Shown piece after piece: positions 44,867-53,644 of a stretch of DNA of 64,000 nt. Under the pieces are notes generated by a model. It was not told the origin of the DNA. It did no database searches and worked only from the letters and a program-made list of their open reading frames with translations. Source of the DNA: Sporosarcina sp. P34 (GTDB lineage: Bacteria > Bacillota > Bacilli > Bacillales_A > Planococcaceae). Position numbers and translations under genes: made by a program. How positions within the stretch are numbered: position 1 is the stretch's first letter; each line of letters begins with the position of its first letter. The DNA lies in contig NZ_PDZC01000002.1 of the NCBI RefSeq assembly GCF_002743375.1, forward strand, positions 124,001 to 188,000, in the 5' to 3' direction.

Positions 44867-45847
44867 TTATGATCCTTTATTATCATCCGTCTTTTTCGAT
44901 ACATCGGAAGTATCGCCTGAAACCTTCACCTGAATTTTCAATTTAGCAGGTGTCACTTTCGTAATTCCTTCAGGGCTTTTCACATCTACTTCCACTTTTC
45001 CGGATTTATCTATTTTATCTATATCTAGTTCTACCGGAATTTCTTTAATTGCATCCACTATATTTTTAGGACCGTATATGCGAATGAATTGAACATCGGG
45101 TGTTGTACTTTCAATAATTATTCCACTTGGGGATTGTCCTTTTCGTTGCAATTTCAACGGAATTTCACGACTATATTCTTGAATATCTACTTTGACCGTG
45201 ACTTCCTCGGGATCCAACACAAGGGATAGCTTATTCAAGTCACGATCCAATACGCGAACACGTGATTTTTGCTCAAAAGACTTATCTAGGCTGCCGTCAT
45301 TGGTAATAGAAGCTTTTACGAAACTAATCGCATCCACAACACTCTTCGCACCTGTAACATTAATCGAAGAGGGACGGACACCCATGCTTTTCACTTCATA
45401 ACCTTCCGCTAGCAATCTCGTATTCATCTCTGGATCGACACGAAATGATTGAGTTACCTTTTCCTCAATATTTATAGTAACCGTTGCAGGATCAAGTCGA
45501 ACATCCAGTTTATCTGATAAATTTTCTGCTTGTATACGTACGCTATGTTCACCAAGTGTCAAGTTTTGTAAATCTAATTTCAATGTAAAATCCTTTAACA
45601 ATTTAGTAGTCTGTACAATTTGAGCGGGTCCTTCAATTGTCATATTGACCACGTCAGGTACTCCGGTTACTACTAAATTTTCCGTATCGTAATATACTTC
45701 CACGGGAACATCTTGCATAAGATCAAACACATCACCTATTGTATTGCGACTGGATTGATTCTCCGCTTTTACTGAAAAAAACAACATAATCGCTAAAAAC
45801 AAGGCAGTCAGTCGCAGAAACCAAGGACTATCCATGAATTTATCCAT
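44867..45847 (-). CDS. cdaR: CdaA regulatory protein CdaR (YbbR domains)
   Basis: The 326-residue protein has one N-terminal membrane helix (FLRLTALFLAIMLFFSV) and about three to four YbbR repeats outside the membrane (for example VPVEVYYDTENLVVTGVPDVVNM). CdaR modulates the diadenylate cyclase CdaA. ATG at 45845-45847 (MDKFMDSPW) is used because GAGGAAAA precedes it, and it overlaps the cdaA stop by 8 nt. The open frame extends further upstream into cdaA but is not likely used. Confidence 0.93.
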   Translation of the reverse strand: MDKFMDSPWFLRLTALFLAIMLFFSVKAENQSSRNTIGDVFDLMQDVPVEVYYDTENLVVTGVPDVVNMTIEGPAQIVQTTKLLKDFTLKLDLQNLTLGEHSVRIQAENLSDKLDVRLDPATVTINIEEKVTQSFRVDPEMNTRLLAEGYEVKSMGVRPSSINVTGAKSVVDAISFVKASITNDGSLDKSFEQKSRVRVLDRDLNKLSLVLDPEEVTVKVDIQEYSREIPLKLQRKGQSPSGIIIESTTPDVQFIRIYGPKNIVDAIKEIPVELDIDKIDKSGKVEVDVKSPEGITKVTPAKLKIQVKVSGDTSDVSKKTDDNKGS

Positions 45848-46676
45848 TTTTCCTCTTCCCCCACTTCCATAGAGAAGTATCCGTTTGTCCTGTGGTGTTA
45901 CCAAACCAAGAAATACGTAATAATTTTTCGAATTCCTCGATATCCAATTTCCGATTGATTTCCCCATCTACAGACAGACTTATGGCACCCGTTTCTTCTG
46001 ATACAATGATGGTTACCGAATCTGTGACCTCACTGATTCCAAGCGCAGCACGATGTCGTGTACCAAGCTCTTTGGAAATAAACGGACTTTCCGACAAGGG
46101 TAAATAACAACCCGCGGCAGCAATACGGTTTTTTGTCACAATGACTGCACCGTCATGCAGTGGGGTGTTTGGAATGAATATATTGATAAGAAGTTCGGAA
46201 GTAATATGTGAATTCATCGGGATGCCTGTTTCGATATATTCACTAAGACCTGTTTCCTTCTCAATCGTAATGAGCGCACCAATACGTCGCTTTGCCATAT
46301 AACTAACGGATTTGACGAATGCTTCAATCAAACGGTCACGTTCTTCTTCTTCCTGCATAGCAGTCCGCGCAAAGAGTCTGCCTCGTCCCAATTGCTCTAA
46401 TGCCCGGCGAAGTTCAGGTTGGAATATAATGATCGCGGCCAAAAAACCAAAACGAAGTACTTCTTCCATCATCCATTGAAGCGTTTTCAAACCAAGCCAT
46501 TCTGTAATATAGCGAACAATTAAAATCACAAATATACCTTTTAGTAATTGGACAGCTTTTGTTCCTTTAATAATGGTAATTAATTTATAGAGTACGAACC
46601 AAACAAGAAGCACATCCACAATATTTTTTAGTATTTCTATTGATGCTAACGTTGTTGCTTGCTCCAAACCCGGCAT
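45840..46676 (-). CDS. cdaA: Diadenylate cyclase CdaA
   Basis: The 278-residue membrane enzyme has three N-terminal helices and a DAC domain with the catalytic LHDGAVIV and GTRHRAALG motifs. It makes c-di-AMP from two ATP, a messenger for potassium, osmolyte and cell-wall control. First gene of cdaA-cdaR-glmM, separated from rsiW by 153 nt and a terminator. Confidence 0.96.
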   Translation of the reverse strand: MPGLEQATTLASIEILKNIVDVLLVWFVLYKLITIIKGTKAVQLLKGIFVILIVRYITEWLGLKTLQWMMEEVLRFGFLAAIIIFQPELRRALEQLGRGRLFARTAMQEEEERDRLIEAFVKSVSYMAKRRIGALITIEKETGLSEYIETGIPMNSHITSELLINIFIPNTPLHDGAVIVTKNRIAAAGCYLPLSESPFISKELGTRHRAALGISEVTDSVTIIVSEETGAISLSVDGEINRKLDIEEFEKLLRISWFGNTTGQTDTSLWKWGKRKNG

Positions 46677-46780
46677 GTGCTTCCCCTACCTTTTAAGAAA
46701 GTTCTTATATATTTAGTATAACATAATTACCAACTAACATGGTCAACTAAAAGGTATCGTACTTCTAAATGAAAACCAAA

Positions 46781-46815
46781 AAAGTGATGCGTAAGCTCTC
46801 AAGCCGCATCACTTT
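46781..46815 (-). terminator. Terminator of sigW-rsiW
   Basis: AAAGTGATGCG and CGCATCACTTT form an 11-bp stem with a 13-nt loop followed by TTT on the minus strand. Confidence 0.8.
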
Positions 46816-46829
46816 AAAAATCTATTTCA

Positions 46830-47465
46830 TCATTCATTTTCAAGCTTCGGATCCTTCGATGCCGGGATAACTTCTTTTGCCATAGACTTCATCTTATACC
46901 ATAACCAATCAAAGATCTCATTGATTTCTTCACTTGATCCCGTTATAACGGCAGTTGAAGCCATATACTTAGAACCCCTAATGACTGTGACATTACCATC
47001 GACTTCTCCCTCAATTCGAAGGTCTCCATTCTTTACAACAAGATCTCCAACAACCGTTTCTCCTGCCGGTACCACAACCGTTTCCCCTTCAACCACTAAA
47101 TTAGGCTGTTTCGTAAATGAAAACTGCTGCTCATTTTCAAAACTCGAGAAGAATGATGCACTCATCAGCAATAAAAACATCGCGGCCGCCACCATAAACG
47201 GGTGTTGACGAAACCACTTACTTGGACCTTTTTTAATGGTCTGTTTCGGCAATCTTGCAGTCACGCCATTGACGAATCCAGGGGGCGCTTCCACTATACC
47301 TACACCCTTCATTAGAGTAACAGTTTGCCTTAGTTCCTCAAACGTTTCTCTGCACTCTTCACATATTTTCAAATGTTCATTCATAACTTGTTCATCCTCA
47401 TTGGTGATTTCACCATCTAGAAACGCATGTATAAAATGGACAACATGTTTAGGACATTTTTCCAT
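46830..47465 (-). CDS. rsiW: Anti-sigma-W factor RsiW
   Basis: The 211-residue protein has a cytoplasmic zinc anti-sigma domain (CPKHVVHFIHAFLDGEI and HLKICEECRE), one membrane helix (VAAAMFLLLMSASFFS) and an external domain of beta segments. RsiW sequesters SigW and is destroyed by regulated proteolysis on envelope stress. It is 12 nt downstream of sigW. Confidence 0.93.
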   Translation of the reverse strand: MEKCPKHVVHFIHAFLDGEITNEDEQVMNEHLKICEECRETFEELRQTVTLMKGVGIVEAPPGFVNGVTARLPKQTIKKGPSKWFRQHPFMVAAAMFLLLMSASFFSSFENEQQFSFTKQPNLVVEGETVVVPAGETVVGDLVVKNGDLRIEGEVDGNVTVIRGSKYMASTAVITGSSEEINEIFDWLWYKMKSMAKEVIPASKDPKLENE

Positions 47466-47477
47466 GAATCTAACCTC

Positions 47478-48041
47478 CTACATACTCCCCATTTGTTGCC
47501 GAAGTGCTTCTCGCCCTCGATGTACTCGTGTTTTCACTGTACCAAGTGGCATCTCCAAAATGTCAGCAATCTCCTGCAACTGTAGGTCTTCCATATATCG
47601 TAAAATAATAATCGTGCGGTATTTATCGGGCAGCCTGTTTACTTCATATTGAATACGATCTTTCATTTCCATCTTTTCTACTTCTTCTTCCGGTAATTTT
47701 TGCACTGCTGCAAGTTGTGAATACATATCCAAGCCTTCCGTTCCTGGAATTGTAGCATCCAAGTAGTAATCGGGTTTCTTCTTACGAATGCGATCAATAC
47801 ACAAATTGGTCGCAATACGGTACAGCCAAGTAGAAAACTTCCGCTTTTGGTCATAGGTTTCCAAGTTTACATAAGCGCGCACAAAAGCTTCTTGCGCAAT
47901 ATCTTCTGCCTCTGCCGCGTTGTTTAACATTCGGTAGCACACTTGATATAAGCGGTGCTGAAAATGGATGACGATTTCCTCAAAAGCTTCCTGATTACCG
48001 TGTAACACTTCTTTTACTCGTTTGTTAATTAATTCGTCCAA
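47478..48041 (-). CDS. sigW: ECF RNA polymerase sigma factor SigW
   Basis: The 187-residue ECF sigma factor has region 2 (EDIAQEAFVRAYVNLETYD and KFSTWLYRIATNLCIDRIRKKKPDYYLDA) and region 4 (LPLGTVKTRVHRGREALR). It matches Bacillus SigW, which directs the response to envelope-active antibiotics and alkaline shock. A SigW-type promoter lies immediately upstream, indicating autoregulation. Confidence 0.96.
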   Translation of the reverse strand: MDELINKRVKEVLHGNQEAFEEIVIHFQHRLYQVCYRMLNNAAEAEDIAQEAFVRAYVNLETYDQKRKFSTWLYRIATNLCIDRIRKKKPDYYLDATIPGTEGLDMYSQLAAVQKLPEEEVEKMEMKDRIQYEVNRLPDKYRTIIILRYMEDLQLQEIADILEMPLGTVKTRVHRGREALRQQMGSM

Positions 48042-48079
48042 TAGGCTTCACTCTCCGCTCTTATGCGGCTGTCCCTCTA

Positions 48080-48107
48080 TATACGTTAGAAACTTCATTT
48101 AGTTTCA
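48080..48107 (-). promoter_or_regulatory. SigW-type autoregulatory promoter of sigW-rsiW
   Basis: On the minus strand TGAAAC (48102-48107) and CGTATA (48080-48085) are separated by 16 nt, which is the classic SigW promoter, 38 nt before the sigW start codon. Confidence 0.9.
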
Positions 48108-48184
48108 CTTTTTTCATTTAGGATGCTCATCTCTACTTTATCATTATTTACACTATCAGTGATAGTCATTTCTACAATAGAAAA

Positions 48185-48216
48185 AAGTGATCAAAACCTG
48201 CCGGCTTTAATCACTT
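48185..48216 (-). terminator. Terminator of the arginase gene
   Basis: AAGTGAT and ATCACTT form the stem base and on the minus strand it is followed by TTTTTC; an inner GCCGG/CC segment adds pairing. Confidence 0.65.
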
Positions 48217-48223
48217 GAATAAA

Positions 48224-49129
48224 TTATAGTAATTTTTCACCGAATAATGATCCCATCAATCCGACTGCTACATCAGCCGTCTTATTATACTCGTCCAGTA
48301 CAGGATTTACCTCAACAAATTCCGCGGATGTAATGACATTTGCATCCTCTAGTAATTCCATAGCTAAATGACTTTCGCGGTACGTGATCCCTCCTGGCAC
48401 AGGCGTCCCTACTCCCGGTGTATATAACGGATCCAAGCCGTCCAAATCCAATGACAAATGAACACCGTCTACTCGTCTTGATGCAAAATATTCAAGTGTT
48501 TGTTGTATCACCGCTGACATTCCATAACGGTCGATTTCATGCATAGTAAATATTTTCACGCCTTTTTCTTTAATCAATTGTCTTTCACCAGGATCTACTG
48601 AGCGTGCTCCGATAATTACCACGTTTTGTGGATTGATTTTTGCTCCTTCGCTATGCACATTCACCAATTGCTCATGCCCTAATCCCATACTAACTGCGAG
48701 TGGCATACCGTGGATATTTCCCGACGGGGATGTTTCGCTTGTATTCATATCTGCATGCGCATCGTACCAAATAACGCCGAGGTTTTTATAGTGTTCTGCT
48801 AACCCTGCAAGTGTCCCTATCGCGATACTATGATCTCCACCAAGCACCAGTGGAAACTTCTTGTCTTTTACAATAGCCGAAACTGTCGTGGCAAGCTTTT
48901 CAGCCGCTTCAGTCACTTCTGTTAAATTCTTCAACCCTACTTCATTGCACGATAAATCATGAATAGGAGAAACAGAAATATTTCCTTCGTCCATTACGTG
49001 ATGGCCCAATGCCTGCAGGCGATCTACTGCTCCTGCATATCGAATCGCGCTCGGTCCCATATCCACTCCACGTCGACTCTGACCTAAATCCACGGGTACC
49101 CCGATTAAAGAAATGTTTAATTTGCGCAT
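48224..49129 (-). CDS. rocF: Arginase RocF
   Basis: The 301-residue Mn enzyme has the arginase metal motifs GGDHSIAIG, WYDAHADMNT and SLDLDGLDP. It hydrolyses arginine to ornithine and urea; the urea can feed the urease whose accessory genes start 13 kb away. ATG at 49127-49129 is taken because GGAGGA lies 6 nt upstream; an upstream GTG overlaps that site. Confidence 0.96.
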   Translation of the reverse strand: MRKLNISLIGVPVDLGQSRRGVDMGPSAIRYAGAVDRLQALGHHVMDEGNISVSPIHDLSCNEVGLKNLTEVTEAAEKLATTVSAIVKDKKFPLVLGGDHSIAIGTLAGLAEHYKNLGVIWYDAHADMNTSETSPSGNIHGMPLAVSMGLGHEQLVNVHSEGAKINPQNVVIIGARSVDPGERQLIKEKGVKIFTMHEIDRYGMSAVIQQTLEYFASRRVDGVHLSLDLDGLDPLYTPGVGTPVPGGITYRESHLAMELLEDANVITSAEFVEVNPVLDEYNKTADVAVGLMGSLFGEKLL

Positions 49130-49177
49130 GGCTAATCCTCCCACCTAATCTTCATATTTTCGACTAGAACGGTATTA

Positions 49178-51265
49178 TCATATTTTTTTCGCATCTTCAA
49201 GTGACATCGGTCGGCCGAAATAATAGCCTTGTCCTTCGCGGCATCCTAAGTTGTAGAGCATTTTGGCCTGCTCTTGCAATTCTATTCCTTCCGCCACTAC
49301 ATTTAACCCTGCTGTATCAGCAAGAGTAACAATGGCTTTAACTATAGCCTGACTGTTTTCATTTTCCAAAATATCCCGCACAAATGATCTGTCAATTTTC
49401 AACGTGTCAGCCGGTAGCTCTTTAATATAACTGAACGTACTATAACCTGTACCAAAGTCATCTATGGCAACAGTAATCCCTTCACTTCGAAGTCTTTGAA
49501 TGGATTCTTTCATGCCTTCCGTATCTATAAATGAACTTTCCGTCAGTTCCAGCTCTAGCAGCTCAGGCGGTACGCGATATTCTTTCATGATATTCAATAC
49601 GGTGTCAATAAAGTCTTCTTCTCTCATTTGAACTGTTGAGACATTCACAGCAAACCGGCATCTAACACCCGCTGCCAGTTCCATCTGTGCACGTTTACAC
49701 ACTTCTCGTAAAATCCATTCTCCAAGTGGGACGATGATTTTCGTTTCCTCAGCGAGCGGGATGAATTTATCAGGCGGAATCACACCTAAATCAGGATGTT
49801 TCCAACGAACAAGTGCCTCTACGCCAGTCAACTCACCGGTATCCAGTAATACTTTTGGCTGGTACTCAAGATAAAAATGTTGTTGTTGCACACTTTTACG
49901 TAATTCATTTTCCAACAAAATTCGCTCTAATGACATCTTTGAAGTACCAGGCTTGTACATTTCCGTATCCCCGCCACCGTGTAACTTGACCTTCCCTAAT
50001 GCCAATGTAGCTTTAGTGACCAACTCAGAAGGCTGATTGGCGTGTTCAGGATAGATAGAAACACCGCAACTTATTGACAAGGTGTAGAATTGTTTTCCAA
50101 CTTGAATAGGTTGTTCTAAAAAGATACGAATATCTTCTGCATGATTATAAAACTCTTCTTCGTCTTTCAATCCGGATATGATGAATGCAAATTCATCACC
50201 TGCTATACGAGCTAGCAGGCTTTCAGGGCCTGTTCTCTTTTTCAATCGTTCTCCAACCATTGCCAATAAATAGTCTCCCGCTTCATGTCCTAGTAAATCG
50301 TTTGCATAGCGTAGACGATCAATATTCATATGTACGAGAGCAAATACTTGCTTGCGTGTACGCGCTCTCTCAAATGCTAGTGCCATCTGTTCTCTAAACG
50401 AATTTCGATTCATTAAGGAAGTTAGTTGGTCATTGTAGACAAGGTATTTGATTTTTTCGTCTGACCTCACACGTTCCGTGACATCCCGCATGACGACTAA
50501 CAGTTTATCTTCATATTCAACTGTTTCTTTCACTTCATCAATTTTCGCTTCCATAATATGCAAACCCTTTTTACTATCTAAAAAAGAGTACTCTAAATTA
50601 AATGCTTGGCGCTGATATCCTCCAAATTGCGTAATTTTCTTTTTTACCAGTTGACGATTTTTCTTACAGATATAAGAAAAGAAGGAATTGGAATATAGTT
50701 CATCCACCGAATGACCTAGAAGTTTCTGAAAAGAAGGCGACACATAATAAAACATCCCTTGTCGATCAATAATCGCAATATAGTCAGATGCGTTGTCTGT
50801 AATAATTTCGTAAAGATCTGCATTTTTTCGTATTTCTAGCTCCATTTTCTTTCTCTCGGTAATATCATAACGAATCGCAATATATTGATAAGGTTTTCCC
50901 TTATCATTTAAAAATGCGACGATCGTTGTGTCTACCCAATAGGTTGATCCGTCTTTCGCACGATTACATATATCGCCACGCCAAGTATTTCCTGCCCCGA
51001 TCGTTGACCACATGTCTTTAAAAAATGCTGCATCATGGTGACCTGAGTTTACAATCCGTTGATTCGCACCAATTAATTCTTTTCTCGAGTATTTTGAAAT
51101 TTTTTCAAAGTGTTCATTTGCATATTGGATCGTTCCTTTTGAGTCAGTAATTGCGACAATGGCAGCCTGTTCTAATGTATAGGCAATATCACTAAGAACC
51201 TTTTGTAATTCCTTTTCACTACTAGACTCTACAAATGTATCCATACCATTTAAAAATTCTTGCAT
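49178..51265 (-). CDS. PAS-PAS-GGDEF-EAL cyclic-di-GMP protein
   Basis: The 695-residue soluble protein has PAS domains at about 25-140 (AIVAITDSKGTIQYANEHF, with a PAC motif YIAIRYDITERKK) and 150-265, a GGDEF-type domain (about 270-425) whose signature reads AGDEFAF, and an EAL domain (about 440-690) with EALVRW and DDFGTGYS intact. The likely net activity is c-di-GMP hydrolysis; the AGDEF site may be active, or only bind GTP. There is no membrane helix. It is near, but probably not cotranscribed with, rocF. Confidence 0.9.
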   Translation of the reverse strand: MQEFLNGMDTFVESSSEKELQKVLSDIAYTLEQAAIVAITDSKGTIQYANEHFEKISKYSRKELIGANQRIVNSGHHDAAFFKDMWSTIGAGNTWRGDICNRAKDGSTYWVDTTIVAFLNDKGKPYQYIAIRYDITERKKMELEIRKNADLYEIITDNASDYIAIIDRQGMFYYVSPSFQKLLGHSVDELYSNSFFSYICKKNRQLVKKKITQFGGYQRQAFNLEYSFLDSKKGLHIMEAKIDEVKETVEYEDKLLVVMRDVTERVRSDEKIKYLVYNDQLTSLMNRNSFREQMALAFERARTRKQVFALVHMNIDRLRYANDLLGHEAGDYLLAMVGERLKKRTGPESLLARIAGDEFAFIISGLKDEEEFYNHAEDIRIFLEQPIQVGKQFYTLSISCGVSIYPEHANQPSELVTKATLALGKVKLHGGGDTEMYKPGTSKMSLERILLENELRKSVQQQHFYLEYQPKVLLDTGELTGVEALVRWKHPDLGVIPPDKFIPLAEETKIIVPLGEWILREVCKRAQMELAAGVRCRFAVNVSTVQMREEDFIDTVLNIMKEYRVPPELLELELTESSFIDTEGMKESIQRLRSEGITVAIDDFGTGYSTFSYIKELPADTLKIDRSFVRDILENENSQAIVKAIVTLADTAGLNVVAEGIELQEQAKMLYNLGCREGQGYYFGRPMSLEDAKKI

Positions 51266-51391
51266 TGCTATATCACAATCCCTATATCTGGTTATTTTTC
51301 ATTACTCATACAAGATAAACTACCTATACATGTTACAAATTATTATACATGATAATTCCAATTATTCTATATGATTACGTAATTAAACGAC

Positions 51392-51426
51392 AAAAAAACC
51401 CTTTATCATTGTAAAATAATAAGGAT
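51392..51426 (-). terminator. Candidate terminator of the tRNA operon
   Basis: On the minus strand an imperfect CCTTATTAT/ATGATAAAGG stem is followed by GTTTTTTTG, 40-75 nt after tRNA-Gln. Confidence 0.5.
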
Positions 51427-51466
51427 TCGATATATTTAATATTCATTTGTAAGTGCATTGGTACAA

Positions 51467-51541
51467 TGGCTGGGGTAGCTGGATTCGAACCAACGAGTGA
51501 CGGAGTCAAAGTCCGTTGCCTTACCGCTTGGCTATACCCCA
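51467..51541 (-). tRNA. tRNA-Gln (TTG)
   Basis: 75 nt with CCA encoded. Acceptor stem TGGGGTA/TACCCCA, anticodon loop CTTTGAC, T-loop GGTTCGAATCC. Last gene of a five-tRNA operon (order Asn-Thr-Glu-Tyr-Gln in transcription). Confidence 0.97.
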
Positions 51542-51579
51542 ATGTATAGCTGACTATATTTGTCGTAAGGTAAAAAACA

Positions 51580-51664
51580 TGGTGGTGGGGGACGGATTCG
51601 AACCGCCGAACCCGGAGGGAGCGGATTTACAGTCCGCCGCGTTTAGCCACTTCGCTACCCCACC
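51580..51664 (-). tRNA. tRNA-Tyr (GTA)
   Basis: 85 nt, class II with a long variable arm. Acceptor stem GGTGGGG/CCCCACC, anticodon context GACTGTAAATC, CCA encoded. Confidence 0.97.
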
Positions 51665-51708
51665 GTGTTAAATTATTGCTAAGCCTTGCCTTAAATTAAA
51701 TAAATAAA

Positions 51709-51783
51709 TGGTGACCCCTACGGGATTCGAACCCGTGATACCGCCGTGAAAGGGCGGTGTCTTAACCGCTTGACCAAGGGGCC
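51709..51783 (-). tRNA. tRNA-Glu (TTC)
   Basis: 75 nt with CCA. Acceptor GGCCCCT/AGGGGTC, anticodon loop CTTTCAC. Sequence is close to Bacillus tRNA-Glu. Confidence 0.97.
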
Positions 51784-51796
51784 ATAATACTGTTCA

Positions 51797-51872
51797 TGGA
51801 GCTTCCAGCCGGACTCGAACCGGCGACTTCTTCCTTACCATGGAAGCACTCTACCTGCTGAGCTATGGAAGC
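51797..51872 (-). tRNA. tRNA-Thr (GGT)
   Basis: 76 nt with CCA. Acceptor GCTTCCA/TGGAAGC, anticodon loop ATGGTAA between CTTCC and GGAAG. Confidence 0.96.
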
Positions 51873-51880
51873 ATAAAAAA

Positions 51881-51955
51881 TGGCTCCGCAGGTAAGACTC
51901 GAACTTACGACCGATCGGTTAACAGCCGATTGCTCTACCACTGAGCTACTGCGGA
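51881..51955 (-). tRNA. tRNA-Asn (GTT)
   Basis: 75 nt with CCA. Acceptor TCCGCAG/CTGCGGA, anticodon context GGCTGTTAACC. First gene of the cluster. Confidence 0.97.
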
Positions 51956-51988
51956 ATAATATGTTTAGTACGCCTGACGACAAAAACC

Positions 51989-52017
51989 ATTATAGCACGA
52001 TTGCTGATTCTGTGCAA
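51989..52017 (-). promoter_or_regulatory. SigA promoter of the tRNA operon
   Basis: On the minus strand -35 TTGCAC (52012-52017) and -10 TATAAT (51989-51994) are separated by 17 nt, 34 nt before tRNA-Asn. Confidence 0.85.
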
Positions 52018-52063
52018 CAAATACTTTTGAATCACTCAAGCTTTTTTAATTATAGTGGTCTTA

Positions 52064-52093
52064 GTCATAGACGTCAAGGGCTTTTCATATAAT
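52064..52093 (+). promoter_or_regulatory. Candidate SigE promoter of the PdaB-like gene
   Basis: GTCATAG (52064-52070) and CATATAAT (52086-52093) are separated by 15 nt and resemble the mother-cell SigE elements. PdaB expression is SigE-dependent in B. subtilis, which fits. A SigA reading of TATAAT has no good -35. Confidence 0.45.
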
Positions 52094-52125
52094 AGTTTAG
52101 ATTTCACATAATGAAGGAGATTGGC

Positions 52126-52791
52126 ATGATAAAAAAATTTCTCTTCCTTTTTGTATTAACTGCAATATTCCTAGCTTTTATTCCCCAATTGACCAAGCCT
52201 TCTTCAACGTTGAAGGCAGTTTTCCGATTGACTGAACAACCTGCAGTAATAGTGAAAGGTACACAAGGTTCAGCATTAACCATTAATATTTCATTTGGTG
52301 AAAAAGAAGTGGAGGAACTTCTTGAAAATTTGTCACAGCCCTATCCATTATTGTTTATTGATAGTGACTGGGCTTCACGCTTCCCTCACATTACAGAACA
52401 AATTAAACAGCGATCTTTGCCTGTTGCGTTACTTGGTACCGAAGGTCAACAGTATGAAAGCAATCCCAAGCTTTTAAGCGAACAACTTCAAATGTTTGAA
52501 GAGTTGTTTAGCACGCGTCCTCTATGGTTCCGTACGACAGATGAAGTATTCCCCTTGGTACTGCTGCAAGAATTGAGTGAAGCTGAAATAAACGCCTTGG
52601 GATCTACTATCCAGTGGTCTGGCGGCGCACTACCGAAGGCTTCTAAGGGAGATATTATTGCCGTTCCATATGCTCGTAATGAACACGTGGCCACAACAGA
52701 TATAAAACGACTACTTGCCAGTCGTACTTTTCAATCCGTAGAGGATCTATTATTTAGGACAACTGTAAAAACAAAAAAAATTCCACAATAA
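52126..52791 (+). CDS. PdaB-like protein with degenerate polysaccharide deacetylase (NodB) domain
   Basis: The 221-residue protein has an N-terminal membrane anchor (FLFLFVLTAIFLAFI) and then aligns along its length with Bacillus PdaB: KGxxxALTxxISFGEKE, IDSDWASRFPHI, WFRTTDEVF and GDIIAVPYARN. At the metal site the usual FD is IN, the RPP(Y/T)G motif is RTTDE, and the catalytic His of LLH is lost, so deacetylase activity is unlikely. Its position beside kbaA, gerD, salA and cwlD matches pdaB in B. subtilis. ATG at 52126 follows GAAGGAG. Confidence 0.7.
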   Translation: MIKKFLFLFVLTAIFLAFIPQLTKPSSTLKAVFRLTEQPAVIVKGTQGSALTINISFGEKEVEELLENLSQPYPLLFIDSDWASRFPHITEQIKQRSLPVALLGTEGQQYESNPKLLSEQLQMFEELFSTRPLWFRTTDEVFPLVLLQELSEAEINALGSTIQWSGGALPKASKGDIIAVPYARNEHVATTDIKRLLASRTFQSVEDLLFRTTVKTKKIPQ

Positions 52792-52794
52792 AAA

Positions 52795-52826
52795 ACTGAC
52801 AGGGGAGAATCTCCTGTCAGTTTTTT
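52795..52826. terminator. Bidirectional terminator between the PdaB-like gene and kbaA
   Basis: ACTGACAGGGGA and TCTCCTGTCAGT form a strong stem followed by TTTTTT, with AAAAA on the other side. Confidence 0.85.
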
Positions 52827-53506
52827 GTGGATTTCTTTGCTTGTTTCTTCGTCTTTTTTCTTTCATTTCTGCGTTTATCAAGCTTTTCTTTATCAATATC
52901 GGATTGTTTATTGTATTTAGGCAATACTAATAGTTGATACGCATTTACCGCGAGTAGCGGGAATAAAAGAATTGTTACCCATTCATCTTTGTTACCTGAA
53001 GTAACCATAAGTGCCGGCAACCATTCAAGCGTCGTGATAACAATCATGAAAAATAATGCAGAAATCAATGCATGTTTTTTCGTCCACTGTGCTTTGAAGT
53101 ACGCTGTCACTACGGATACTGCAATTAAAGTAATCAGTAAGAAAATATACAGAAACGTACGACTCATATCTGCTTTCGTTAATTGAAAACGGAAAAAGAC
53201 TAAGTCAAACAGCACGACTACTATGATCAACATTTGAACCCAGTTCCACAACGTAAGTGTACGGAACATATTCACACCAAACTGATGAACGGTCAAATAG
53301 GCGAAGAAGCCCATTTGCGCAACTACACTCATCGTAAACCCTAAGAAAATCATCCATAAAAAAGCACCGAGAAATTGCCATATCTCGCCCGCCTGTATGT
53401 ATCCATAGAAAAAGTCCCACCGTACAATTAGACCGACAACGGCTGTAATCGCTCCACCAATTGCCATTGCGCGTAAGAAAAATTTTACCCAATTTCGTAT
53501 TGTCAC
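52817..53506 (-). CDS. kbaA: KinB-signalling pathway activator KbaA
   Basis: The 229-residue membrane protein has about six helices, the conserved MGFFAYLTVHQFG segment of KbaA and a long lysine/arginine-rich C-terminal tail. KbaA activates the KinB branch of the sporulation phosphorelay in Bacillus. Its location between gerD and the PdaB-like gene supports the call. Confidence 0.88.
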   Translation of the reverse strand: MTIRNWVKFFLRAMAIGGAITAVVGLIVRWDFFYGYIQAGEIWQFLGAFLWMIFLGFTMSVVAQMGFFAYLTVHQFGVNMFRTLTLWNWVQMLIIVVVLFDLVFFRFQLTKADMSRTFLYIFLLITLIAVSVVTAYFKAQWTKKHALISALFFMIVITTLEWLPALMVTSGNKDEWVTILLFPLLAVNAYQLLVLPKYNKQSDIDKEKLDKRRNERKKTKKQAKKSTKN

Positions 53507-53585
53507 AGCACTGTTCCCCTTTTTATCATGTCTATCCTAGTGTATCAACGATCGACAAAAAAATCTATTTCATTGAACGATTCAT

Positions 53586-53615
53586 GCATATTCCCCCTTA
53601 TATTGTGAACAATAA
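53586..53615 (+). promoter_or_regulatory. Weak candidate SigG promoter of gerD
   Basis: TGCATA is followed after 17 nt by AACAATA, a 4-of-7 match to the SigG -10 element. gerD is SigG-controlled in Bacillus, but the -10 here is poor. Confidence 0.3.
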
Positions 53616-53644
53616 ATGAAAATACAAGTGGAAGGTTGAGTGGA

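Noticed and set aside
49178-51265. Calling the GGDEF part inactive because it reads AGDEF
   Set aside because: Proteins with AGDEF can still be active, so the sequence alone does not decide it.
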